Of a stretch of 5,823 bases of DNA, positions 1-5,195 are shown piece after piece. The notes beneath the pieces are model-generated. The model had not been told where the DNA came from, ran no database searches, and worked only from the letters and a program-made list of their open reading frames with translations. The translations under genes were made by a program, and so were the position numbers. Within the stretch, counting starts at the first letter, position 1. The number at the start of each line of letters is the position of its first letter. Where the stretch lies: positions 1 through 5,823 of the forward strand of contig MNJC01000052.1 of the NCBI GenBank assembly GCA_001920085.1, written 5' to 3'. Source of the stretch: Actinobacteria bacterium 13_1_20CM_4_69_9 (GTDB lineage: Bacteria; Actinomycetota; Thermoleophilia; Gaiellales; Gaiellaceae).

Positions 1-495
1 ACCCTCGCCTGCGTTGGCTGTGGCCTGTCTGGCTCTCGCGATCTCGCTGAGCGGCACCGCCTACGCGGTCTCCACCACTCTGCCGCGGAACAGCGTCGGA
101 ACCTTCAGCTGAAGAACAACTCGGTCAACTCGGCGAAGGTGAAGAACGCATCACTCCGTGCGGCTGACTTCGCCCCCGGCCAGATCCCAACCGGGCCGCA
201 GGGGCCGGCGGGCCCGCAAGGGCCGCCGGGAACGGCCGGGCTGCAGCTGATCTCCGGCAGCGGCGCGTCCAACAGCAGCAGTCCGAAGAGCCAGCAGCAG
301 GACTGTCCGGCGGGAAAGAGGGCGGTAGGTGGCGGGGGTGTCATCACCGGCTCCGCCACCAATACGTTCCTCTCGACCAGCCGGCCGACCGATGCGGGGA
401 CCGGTTGGGTCGCGACCGGACGCGAGTCGAGTGGGGGGAACGCCGGCAACTGGGCCGTGCAGACCTGGGTCGTGTGCGTGACGGTCGCGTCTTAG
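1..495 (+). CDS. Collagen-like exported protein, 5' end outside window, apparent frameshift
   Basis: The protein is probably secreted or cell-surface; its function is unknown. Two reading frames must be joined to read it. Bases 2-103 encode a hydrophobic signal-peptide-like stretch ending in GTAYA, then a segment ending LPRNSVGT. Bases 106-495 continue in the other frame with QLKNNSVNSAKVKNASLRAADF, a Gly-X-Y run at 193-240 (GPQ GPA GPQ GPP), and a C-terminal part beginning CPAGKRAVGGGG and ending WVVCVTVAS. The C-terminal part has two cysteines that could form a disulfide. The real start must lie a few codons left of base 1. Without the join, bases 1-105 of the downstream frame read as an unlikely Arg/His-rich peptide, although that frame is open. 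The architecture matches short 'NSVGT..QLKNNSV' collagen-like proteins that I recall as frequent in Thermoleophilia. Gene reality is well supported; the pseudogene-versus-sequencing-error question is open. Confidence 0.8.
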   Translation, partial: TLACVGCGLSGSRDLAERHRLRGLHHSAAEQRRNLQLKNNSVNSAKVKNASLRAADFAPGQIPTGPQGPAGPQGPPGTAGLQLISGSGASNSSSPKSQQQDCPAGKRAVGGGGVITGSATNTFLSTSRPTDAGTGWVATGRESSGGNAGNWAVQTWVVCVTVAS

Positions 496-595
496 GCTCG
501 GCCGCGTCACTCGACCCGGGCGCGGAGAATGTTCACCCTGCGTAGGTGATGTCCGCTCGGGCGTCCGGCCGCCAGCATCCGTCGAAAGGGTCGAG

Positions 596-600
596 AGGAG
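596..600 (+). promoter_or_regulatory. Shine-Dalgarno AGGAG for the small ORF at 606
   Basis: AGGAG lies within GAGAGGAGAG and ends five bases before the ATG at 606. It fixes that ATG as the start, in preference to the in-frame ATGs at 546 and 549, which have no comparable site. Confidence 0.65.
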
Positions 601-605
601 AGCAG

Positions 606-761
606 ATGCCTGACGCCACCGGCGGGGAGCGGAAAACGCTGCCGATTCCGGACCGCCCGTATGACGGGCCGGTGTACGAAGACGCCAAGGACCCGAGCTA
701 CAACCTGCTCGTGCTTCAAGGTCGCGATGGCGCGACGGTCACCAAGCGCGCGTGGCCATAG
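606..761 (+). CDS. Truncated arylsulfatase N-terminal remnant (51 aa, probable pseudogene)
   Basis: Residues 9-30 contain LPIPDRPYDGPVYEDAKDP. I recognise this as the leader of large bacterial arylsulfatases (alkaline phosphatase superfamily, AslA type), where it normally precedes a PPIEPLRPP-type segment and then the metal-binding DD of the catalytic domain. Here the similarity ends after AKDP (about base 695). The remaining 21 residues are unrelated to that family as far as I can tell, and the frame stops at 759-761. No sulfatase catalytic residues (C/S-x-P-x-R) follow in any frame. The ORF keeps a strong ribosome-binding site and overlaps the next gene by ten bases, so it may still be translated as a leader ORF. 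The likeliest reading is a sulfatase gene cut off by a deletion or rearrangement. A genuine small protein is the alternative. Confidence 0.55.
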   Translation: MPDATGGERKTLPIPDRPYDGPVYEDAKDPSYNLLVLQGRDGATVTKRAWP

Positions 762-1564
762 TCGCAGCGGGCTCCCTTTTCTTCCGGCTCAGCAGTCTCG
801 AGCTCGCGCTGCTCGTCTTCGGCGTCGTGCTCGGGGCGACCCTGCTCGGCGCTTTCGCGGGACGCGTGCTGCGTCATCACGCCGAGGCGCTCCGCGAGCC
901 TGTCGGCGTTCTGCAGGCGGCGCTCCTCGGTTTGGTCGCGCTCGTGCTCGCCTTCGGGCTGACGATGGCAGTCGGCCGCTACGACAACCGACGCCAGAAC
1001 GTGGTCGAGGTTGCGAATGCGATCGGCACGACGTATCTCCGCGCGCAGACGCTGAAGGAGCCGATCCGCACGCGCTCGTTGCGCGAGCTCGTCGACTACA
1101 CGAACTCGACGATCCGCCTATCGGAGTCGGTGCCGGGTAGCGCAGCGGCGCAGCGTGCCACCGCCGCCGGCGACCGCATTCAACGCTCGCTCTGGCACCA
1201 GGCGGGCGAGGCGCTGGCGGCCTCACCGCGAGACAGCGCCCCGCGCCTGTACGTCGAGACGCTCAACGACATGATCGACTCCCAGACGTCTCAGATAGCA
1301 GCGCTCAACAACCGGGTTCCGTCGAGCGTCCTCGTCGTCGAGCTCGTGGGCGCCGCATTCGGCCTCGGGCTGCTCGCGCTCTACCTCGCGACGCTCGCCC
1401 GCGGCGTCGTCATGGTCTTTTTCGCCGCGGCGTTCGTGTCGATCCTGCTGCTGATCACGTTCGACCTCGACCGTCCGGTCCGGGGTCTCGTGCGCGTTCC
1501 GGACACACCGCTCGTCAGCCTGCGGGCATCGATGAACCTGCCGCCCGCGGCGGACGCGCCGTGA
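752..1564 (+). CDS. DUF4239 (bestrophin-like) family integral membrane protein
   Basis: This 270-residue protein has two hydrophobic helices near the N-terminus (about residues 17-38 and 53-74), a long soluble central segment (about 76-188), and two more helices (about 191-215 and 217-237). Right after helix 2 comes RYDNRRQNVVEVANAIGTTYLRA (76-98). This 'R-x-D-x-RR-x-x-V-x-x-E-A-N-A-I-G-T-x-Y-L-R' pattern is the hallmark I associate with DUF4239 proteins; FDLDRPVRG (237-245) follows helix 4. The family is membrane-bound and of unproven function; a relation to bestrophin channels has been proposed. The first usable start in this frame is GTG at 752 (the frame closes upstream at a TGA at 662-664). 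It has no clear Shine-Dalgarno and overlaps the stop of the preceding small ORF, so translation may depend on coupling. The gene ends 21 bases before the convergent oxidoreductase. Fold assignment is good; function is unknown. Confidence 0.85.
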   Translation: MAIVAAGSLFFRLSSLELALLVFGVVLGATLLGAFAGRVLRHHAEALREPVGVLQAALLGLVALVLAFGLTMAVGRYDNRRQNVVEVANAIGTTYLRAQTLKEPIRTRSLRELVDYTNSTIRLSESVPGSAAAQRATAAGDRIQRSLWHQAGEALAASPRDSAPRLYVETLNDMIDSQTSQIAALNNRVPSSVLVVELVGAAFGLGLLALYLATLARGVVMVFFAAAFVSILLLITFDLDRPVRGLVRVPDTPLVSLRASMNLPPAADAP

Positions 1565-1573
1565 CGCCCGCGA

Positions 1574-1590
1574 GGCGCGCCCTGATCAGG
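1574..1590. repeat. Adjacent short palindromes between convergent genes
   Basis: The short gap between the convergent stops holds GGCGCGCC (1574-1581) and CCTGATCAGG (1581-1590), two perfect palindromes sharing one base. The second includes the stop codon of the oxidoreductase on the minus strand. Neither has a loop or a following T-run, so a terminator role is not supported. They are recorded as the only structure in the gap and may be chance in GC-rich DNA. Confidence 0.3.
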
Positions 1591-2716
1591 ATCCGAACCA
1601 GCGCTCTCTTCGAGTAGACGCGAATTCCACCTTGTCCGCGGCGAGCTCTCGGGACGGCCCCACGAGCCGCGCGGTCGGTTTCGGTCCGCCGAAGAAGTTG
1701 GCCTCGACCATTCCGACCATTCCGTCGCCGAACTCCAGGTAACACGTGCCGGCGCCCTCGTAGGGGCGCTCGAGCTGTTCACCGTAAAGGCGCGCGGTGA
1801 TGTCGTCTGCGACAACGCGAGCGCCGGCCTCCGCGAATACGCCGGCTTTTGCCATCGGCAGTGCGGTGAGGTCACCGACCGCATAGACATCCGGGAAGCG
1901 CGTCGCCAGGTTGGTCTTCTCGACGGGCACCCAGCCGTTCACCGCGAGCCCGGCACGCTCGACCACCTCGGGCGCACGGTGCACGGGAATCCCGACGAAG
2001 AGGTCGTAGGGAATGCTTCCGCCGCTCGCCAGCTGCACCTCGTTGGCTTCTGTGTCGAGCGCTGCTAGCTGTTGGTTCGGCATGTACTCGATGCCGCGTT
2101 CGGTCAAGGCGTCGAGGATGCTCTGCGACACCTCCTGCGTGATCGGCACCGGAGCCGCCATCGGCCCGGCCACCCGGATCTCCACCGCATCCCTGATCCC
2201 GCGCTCGACGAAGTGGTCGTGGAGAAGGAGGGCGCCCTCGAACGGTGCCGGCGGGCACTTGTACGGGTGGCCAAGGATCCCGATCAGGATCGTGCCGGAG
2301 TCGAAGTCCGCAAGGACGTCGCGCATGCGCTCCGCTCCGGCGACCGAGTAGTACTCGATCCCTCCCTCGGCGAAGCCGGGCGTCGCCGCGCGGTCGTAAT
2401 CGGCACCGAGCGCGACGACCAGGATGTCGGCGTCGTAGGAGCCTCCGTCCGTCGTGACGTGCCGGCTCTCAGGATCGATCGCCGTCACACGCTCGCGGCG
2501 GAACTCGATTCCCTCGCGAGAGATGTCGTCGTAGTGCAGCAGGATGTCCGAGGCCGACTTGCGGCCGAACAGGACATCGAGCTTCGAGAAGCCGAAGCTG
2601 AACGAGTCGTTCTGGTCGATGAGCGTCGTGTGGACCTCATCCACGAGCGTCTCCGAGAGTCGCGTGGCGAGTTCCAAGCCTGCGAACCCGGCGCCGAGGA
2701 TCACCACGTGCTTCAC
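1586..2716 (-). CDS. SQR/FCSD-like FAD-dependent NAD(P)/quinone oxidoreductase
   Basis: This is a 376-residue pyridine nucleotide-disulfide oxidoreductase-fold flavoprotein. It begins with VVILGAGFAGLELA, a Rossmann GxGxxG (residues 8-13) for FAD. ILVVALGADYD (98-108) is the second conserved FAD-domain motif. GHPYKCPPAPFEGALLLHD (149-167) contains Cys154, and YAVGDLTALPMAKAGVFAEAGARVVADDI (278-306) carries the FAD-contacting GD and the lysine-containing loop. A second cysteine is Cys325. The Cys154/Cys325 pair has about the spacing of the redox-active disulfide in sulfide:quinone oxidoreductase and flavocytochrome c sulfide dehydrogenase, suggesting oxidation of sulfide or a related sulfur compound. 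The GTG at 2716 is preferred because it begins the Rossmann strand directly; an in-frame ATG at 2785 would add 23 basic, atypical residues and overlap the opposite promoter. A GGAG lies very close to the GTG. The substrate is inferred, and an NADH dehydrogenase-like role is possible. Confidence 0.88.
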   Translation of the reverse strand: MKHVVILGAGFAGLELATRLSETLVDEVHTTLIDQNDSFSFGFSKLDVLFGRKSASDILLHYDDISREGIEFRRERVTAIDPESRHVTTDGGSYDADILVVALGADYDRAATPGFAEGGIEYYSVAGAERMRDVLADFDSGTILIGILGHPYKCPPAPFEGALLLHDHFVERGIRDAVEIRVAGPMAAPVPITQEVSQSILDALTERGIEYMPNQQLAALDTEANEVQLASGGSIPYDLFVGIPVHRAPEVVERAGLAVNGWVPVEKTNLATRFPDVYAVGDLTALPMAKAGVFAEAGARVVADDITARLYGEQLERPYEGAGTCYLEFGDGMVGMVEANFFGGPKPTARLVGPSRELAADKVEFASTRRERWFGS

Positions 2717-2755
2717 GCTCCGACGACCATAGCCCAGAGGGGCGCGCGAAAACCG

Positions 2756-2784
2756 TTGAAAACCCGGTGGCCGGGTGATATGCA
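2756..2784 (+). promoter_or_regulatory. Candidate sigma70-type promoter for the peptidase operon
   Basis: TTGAAA (2756-2761) matches the -35 consensus at five of six bases and is followed after exactly 17 bases by TATGCA (2779-2784), a weaker -10. Transcription would begin near 2791, leaving an untranslated leader of about 65 bases before the GTG at 2856. It is the best promoter-like pair in the 139-base divergent gap. A promoter for the leftward oxidoreductase must also lie here, but I see no convincing one. Confidence 0.45.
2762..2776. repeat. Inverted repeat inside promoter spacer, possible operator
   Basis: ACCCGG and CCGGGT form a perfect six-base inverted repeat around a three-base centre. 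It fills almost the whole spacer between the candidate -35 and -10 of the rightward promoter. That position would suit a regulator acting on the rightward operon, and possibly on the divergent oxidoreductase gene. Chance in GC-rich DNA cannot be excluded. Confidence 0.4.
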
Positions 2785-2841
2785 TGCCGCTCTGCGGCGC
2801 ATCCGTCCTTCCGAGCCCGGAGGTGCGCTGGTGGCAGGACT

Positions 2842-2847
2842 AGAAGG
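2842..2847 (+). promoter_or_regulatory. Shine-Dalgarno AGAAGG for the 112-aa ORF
   Basis: AGAAGG ends eight bases before the GTG at 2856. It supports that non-ATG codon as the start of the first gene of the peptidase operon. Confidence 0.6.
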
Positions 2848-2855
2848 TCGCTGAA

Positions 2856-3194
2856 GTGTCAGAGCAGCGACGACGCACCCCGCGAACGGTCGGCGAGCTC
2901 CGAGAGCAGCTGCGCGAGCGCGGCGAGCCCTGGGAGCCGAATCCGCGCCTGCGTGACGAGGAACCGCTTCCCGACCCGCCTCGCGGCGGCCTCGAGCCGG
3001 GCGAAGGGCCCGAGGAGAACCAGGAGCCGAAGCCGTTCGAGGGCGACCTCGGAGAGCTTCTGCGCGAGAGCCCGCCGGCCAATCCCCTCGTCCGCGAGCG
3101 CTGGCGCGACCAGGAGTTGCTGCGGGAAGACGATCCCGGCGCGCGTGAGGGCACCCCCGGCGAGCTGGAGGAGGACGCCGGGACGAGCGGATGA
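2856..3194 (+). CDS. Charged proline-rich 112-aa protein coupled to papain-like peptidase
   Basis: I do not recognise a named family. The product is rich in Glu, Arg, Pro and Asp, with no hydrophobic segment, signal peptide or cysteine. It starts MSEQRRRTPRTVGELREQLRERGEPWEPNPRLRDEEPLPDPPRGG and is probably largely disordered, with short helices at about 11-22 and 64-70. A weak internal echo exists: VGELREQLRERG...RLRDEEPL against LGELLRESPP...RWRDQELL, about 50 residues apart. The GTG start is set by AGAAGG at 2842-2847. The stop overlaps the start of the peptidase gene as ATGA, so the two are almost certainly co-translated. The next protein opens directly at the mature papain domain with no prodomain, so this one sits where a prodomain or inhibitor would be. 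A chaperone or inhibitor role is inference only. It could also be the N-terminal part of one protein split by a frameshift. Confidence 0.75.
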   Translation: MSEQRRRTPRTVGELREQLRERGEPWEPNPRLRDEEPLPDPPRGGLEPGEGPEENQEPKPFEGDLGELLRESPPANPLVRERWRDQELLREDDPGAREGTPGELEEDAGTSG

Positions 3195-4873
3195 GAGCCG
3201 CGAGCGTCGACTGGCGGAACCGCTGGGGCTGGAACTGGATCACGACTGCGCGGAGCCAGGCCGGCGCTCCGAACTGCTGGGCGTTCGCCGCTACCGCGCT
3301 CTACGAGGCGATGGTCCGGATCGAACACTGCGTGTGGTGCCGCCGCTCCGAAGGTGATGCGGCACGCGGAGCCGGCAAGCAGGCCTGGGATCTCGGCAAC
3401 GTCGGTGAAGTGTCGATCTTCGTCGAGCGATACGGGCTCGCCGATCCCGACTGCTTCCCGTGGAGCACCTCCGCGTCGATCTACTCGGCGAAGCCGCACG
3501 GCGCGGCGCTCTCCGCTCTGCCGTTGTCCCCGACGCCGGACCGTGCCGGCCGCACGTTGCGCATGCCGCCGGGACACCTGACCGGCCTCTCGGACGTCGA
3601 CCAGAAGAAGACGTGGATCGACTCCGTCGGGCCGATGGCCGTCATGGTCGATCCGCCGGGCGACTTCGGCGCGCTCGGGTCGGGCATCTACACCACCATG
3701 GGTCCGGGTGCGGGCATGCACGCCCTCCTCGTGGTCGGGTACGACGACCCAGGCGGGTACTGGATCGTGAAGAACTCCTGGGGGCCGGGATGGGGCGTGG
3801 CCGGCTTCGGACGGGTCGGCTACGCGGCCAACCTGCTCGAGCCTGCGAGCTTTCTCGGGACGCGGGGGACGAATCCGGATCCGTGGGCGAAGCGGCGCCA
3901 GCGGAACGGCTGCTTGATCGAAAGCGGCAACGGTCGCTCGCACAACAACTTCGAGGTCTTCCTGCGCAAGGGGCTCAAGATCGAGCACTGGTGGCGCGAG
4001 CATGGCGCCGCCGGCTTCCCGTGGAACCGCGCCGAGGTCGTGCGCTCGACCGACGTTTGGCGCGACAGCTTCCACGACGACTGCCTCGAGTGCCCGGTCG
4101 CGGTTCAGAGCACGTTCAACCGCAACTACGAGCTCGTCTACAAGCAAAACGTCACGAACAGGCTGCGCCACGTCTACTGGGACCAGGCGTCGGGGAACTG
4201 GTACGACGCGACCGACTTCGGCCCGACCAACCCGCACGGCATGCCCGGCTTCATCCAGAGCACCCGCGGCGCGCCCGGCGACTTCGAAGTCGTCGTGCTC
4301 AATTCGTCAGGCCAGCTCGAGCACTGGACGAAGCAGAACAGCGCACCGTGGCGCACGCACCGGCCGGGCGAGTGGTACCTGCGCTCCATGTTCGGCAGCG
4401 GCATCGTCGACACCGGCCCGAGCCTCGTCCAGAGCCGCAACGGGATCACGAGCGAGCTCGAAGAGGGGCAAGGAGAGCTTCACTTCGTGGCCCTGGGCGC
4501 CTACGGTGAGCTGCAGCACTACGTGCTCCCGCCCGGCGGAGCATGGACGAAGGTCGCGACGTTCGGCGGCGGCGCGCAGAGCGGGCCCTGCATGATCGAG
4601 GGGGCGTTCGCGGCGACCGACGAGCTCACACCGGGCAACCTCGAGCTCTGTGTCGCGAGGAACGCCCAGATCGAGCACTGGTGGCGCAACCACACCTTCA
4701 AGACGTGGCAGAAATCCGCGACGTTCGGCTCGGATGTGCGCTGCGTGATCGGGATGCTGCAGGGCAGCTTCGGCTACAACCTCGAGCTGATCGTCGAGCG
4801 CCTGGACCTTCAGTACCAGCATTACTGGCGCGACGGCGCCGGCTGGCACCAGGGCGTCATCCTTCCGCCGTAG
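3191..4873 (+). CDS. Papain-family (C1A) cysteine peptidase with C-terminal beta-propeller-lectin-like repeats
   Basis: The 560-residue protein has two parts. Residues 5-215 are a papain-like domain: VDWRNRWG at the mature N-terminus, oxyanion Gln23 and nucleophile Cys29 in SQAGAPNCWAFAATALYEA (six apart, as Gln19/Cys25 in papain), His177 in MHALLVVGYDD, and Asn195 with Trp197 in YWIVKNSWGPGWGVAGFGRVGY. The full catalytic tetrad is present, so an active peptidase is expected. The usual first disulfide Cys of the QGxCGSCW motif is replaced (Ala26-Pro27). Residues 236-560 hold about six tryptophan-rich repeats. No prodomain (I29) and no signal peptide are visible, so the cellular location is uncertain. 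The start ATG overlaps the upstream stop (ATGA); a GGAGGAGG at 3167-3174 is rather distant, consistent with coupling. The gene ends inside a hairpin and overlaps the convergent gene by 17 bases. Family assignment is strong; substrate is unknown. Confidence 0.9.
   Translation: MRAASVDWRNRWGWNWITTARSQAGAPNCWAFAATALYEAMVRIEHCVWCRRSEGDAARGAGKQAWDLGNVGEVSIFVERYGLADPDCFPWSTSASIYSAKPHGAALSALPLSPTPDRAGRTLRMPPGHLTGLSDVDQKKTWIDSVGPMAVMVDPPGDFGALGSGIYTTMGPGAGMHALLVVGYDDPGGYWIVKNSWGPGWGVAGFGRVGYAANLLEPASFLGTRGTNPDPWAKRRQRNGCLIESGNGRSHNNFEVFLRKGLKIEHWWREHGAAGFPWNRAEVVRSTDVWRDSFHDDCLECPVAVQSTFNRNYELVYKQNVTNRLRHVYWDQASGNWYDATDFGPTNPHGMPGFIQSTRGAPGDFEVVVLNSSGQLEHWTKQNSAPWRTHRPGEWYLRSMFGSGIVDTGPSLVQSRNGITSELEEGQGELHFVALGAYGELQHYVLPPGGAWTKVATFGGGAQSGPCMIEGAFAATDELTPGNLELCVARNAQIEHWWRNHTFKTWQKSATFGSDVRCVIGMLQGSFGYNLELIVERLDLQYQHYWRDGAGWHQGVILPP
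3978..3997 (+). repeat. 20-base direct repeat, copy 1 (copy 2 at 4668-4687)
   Basis: These 20 bases are identical to 4668-4687, exactly 690 bases (230 codons) downstream and in the same frame. They encode KIEHWWR in repeat unit 1 and QIEHWWR in unit 5. Neighbouring codons differ, so identity is confined to the motif core. Confidence 0.85.
4668..4687 (+). repeat. 20-base direct repeat, copy 2 (copy 1 at 3978-3997)
   Basis: Second copy of the exact 20-base repeat, in the fifth lectin-like unit of the peptidase gene, encoding QIEHWWR. Confidence 0.85.
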
Positions 4874-5195
4874 ACGGCGGCAGGACACCTGTAGGCGCCG
4901 AGGAGAGCACGGTGCGCTCGAAGCGGCGCTCGTCGTCGCGGCGCTTCTCAGTCGAATGCGTGACGAGCTCGTGGTACGCGATCCACAGGCGTCCTTCCGG
5001 ATCACGCAGGGAGCAGCCTCTGTACCCAAGCACCGGCACCGAGACCGTGGTGTCGGTCGGCGGGAGCGACTCCCAGATCGCAACGAGCTCTTCTGCCAGT
5101 TCCGGCGGGATCGGCCAGGTCGGATCGGGGCGCCCGGAGAAGACGAGGGCGCCCGCGATCCAGCCGTTCTCGCTAGTTGATCTTGATGTGGCCAT
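4857..5195 (-). CDS. Small conserved-type 'SGRPDP' protein, function unknown
   Basis: The protein has 112 residues with no signal peptide or membrane segment. Residues 11-27 read GWIAGALVFSGRPDPTW, and 56-61 LGYRGC. I recognise this from a widespread uncharacterised family whose members start with (I/V)(F/Y)SGRP(N/D)P, continue with a helix rich in Leu, Ala and Glu (here PPELAEELVAIWESLP, 30-45), then have (V/L)LGYRG. The C-terminal segment after about residue 80 is charged and probably disordered. ATG at 5195 is the only reasonable start. It lies inside the end of the upstream gene (23-base overlap), so the two are one operon and probably translationally coupled; I see no strong ribosome-binding site. 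The gene also overlaps the convergent peptidase gene at their 3' ends. I recall this family next to NCYNYA-type proteins, which suggests the two products act together. No biochemical role is known to me. Confidence 0.75.
   Translation of the reverse strand: MATSRSTSENGWIAGALVFSGRPDPTWPIPPELAEELVAIWESLPPTDTTVSVPVLGYRGCSLRDPEGRLWIAYHELVTHSTEKRRDDERRFERTVLSSAPTGVLPPSTAEG
4865..4880. terminator. GC hairpin at convergent gene ends, possible bidirectional terminator
   Basis: CCGCCG (4865-4870) and CGGCGG (4875-4880) form a perfect six-pair G/C stem with a four-base loop, TAGA. The TAG in the loop is the peptidase stop codon. On the other strand the stem falls in the last codons of the 112-aa gene. 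No T-run follows on either strand, so it would be a U-less terminator at best. Confidence 0.4.

Larger units (their letters stand above)
3896..4870 (+). repeat. Six degenerate Trp-rich protein repeats, beta-propeller lectin-like
   Basis: The array encodes peptidase residues 236-560. Each unit of about 45-58 residues runs: hydrophobic-(I/V/L)-(Q/E)-(S/G) start, then N/D-(F/Y/L)-E-(V/L) strand, then (I/L)-x-H-(W/Y)-(W/Y)-(R/D), then W, then often (T/M)FG. Cores are LIES/NNFEVF/IEHWWR, AVQS/RNYELVY/LRHVYWD, FIQS/GDFEVVV/LEHWTK, LVQS/GELHFVA/LQHYVL, MIEG/GNLELCV/IEHWWR, and MLQG/YNLELIV/YQHYWRD. This resembles the sugar-binding propeller repeats of the PLL or fucose-lectin kind. The match to a specific lectin family is inference; repetition itself is plain. 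Confidence 0.75.

Noticed and set aside
193..240. GC-rich repeat as a possible tandem DNA repeat or CRISPR-like unit
   Set aside because: It is explained by in-frame Gly-X-Y codons of the collagen-like protein; there are no spacers.
502..525. CCGCG...CGCGG inverted repeat after the collagen-like gene as a terminator
   Set aside because: Only five pairs with a 14-base loop and no T-run. The rest of the gap 496-605 shows only the ribosome-binding site for the next ORF.
2717..2785. N-terminal extension of the oxidoreductase to the ATG at 2785
   Set aside because: The added 23 residues are basic and unlike the family, and the Rossmann strand begins immediately after the GTG at 2716.
2784..2802. 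Stem-loop near the candidate transcription start as a riboswitch or attenuator
   Set aside because: Only a four- to five-pair G/C stem (GCCGC/GCGGC) around TCT, with no conserved aptamer features or alternative pairing visible.
2072..2854. 260-codon open frame on the plus strand opposite the oxidoreductase
   Set aside because: Arg/Asp/Val-rich shadow of the flavoprotein gene, whose FAD motifs are unambiguous.
2840..4237. 465-codon open frame on the minus strand, antisense to the peptidase operon
   Set aside because: It is very Arg/Pro/Ser-rich with no recognisable motif, and lies opposite genes with clear papain motifs and ribosome-binding sites. It is a shadow typical of high-GC DNA.
3460..4509. 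349-codon open frame on the plus strand inside the peptidase gene
   Set aside because: Arg-rich low-complexity translation in an alternative frame of a gene with a complete catalytic tetrad.
4307..5083. 258-codon open frame on the minus strand
   Set aside because: It spans the antisense of the lectin-like repeats and another frame of the SGRPDP gene, with no motif of its own.
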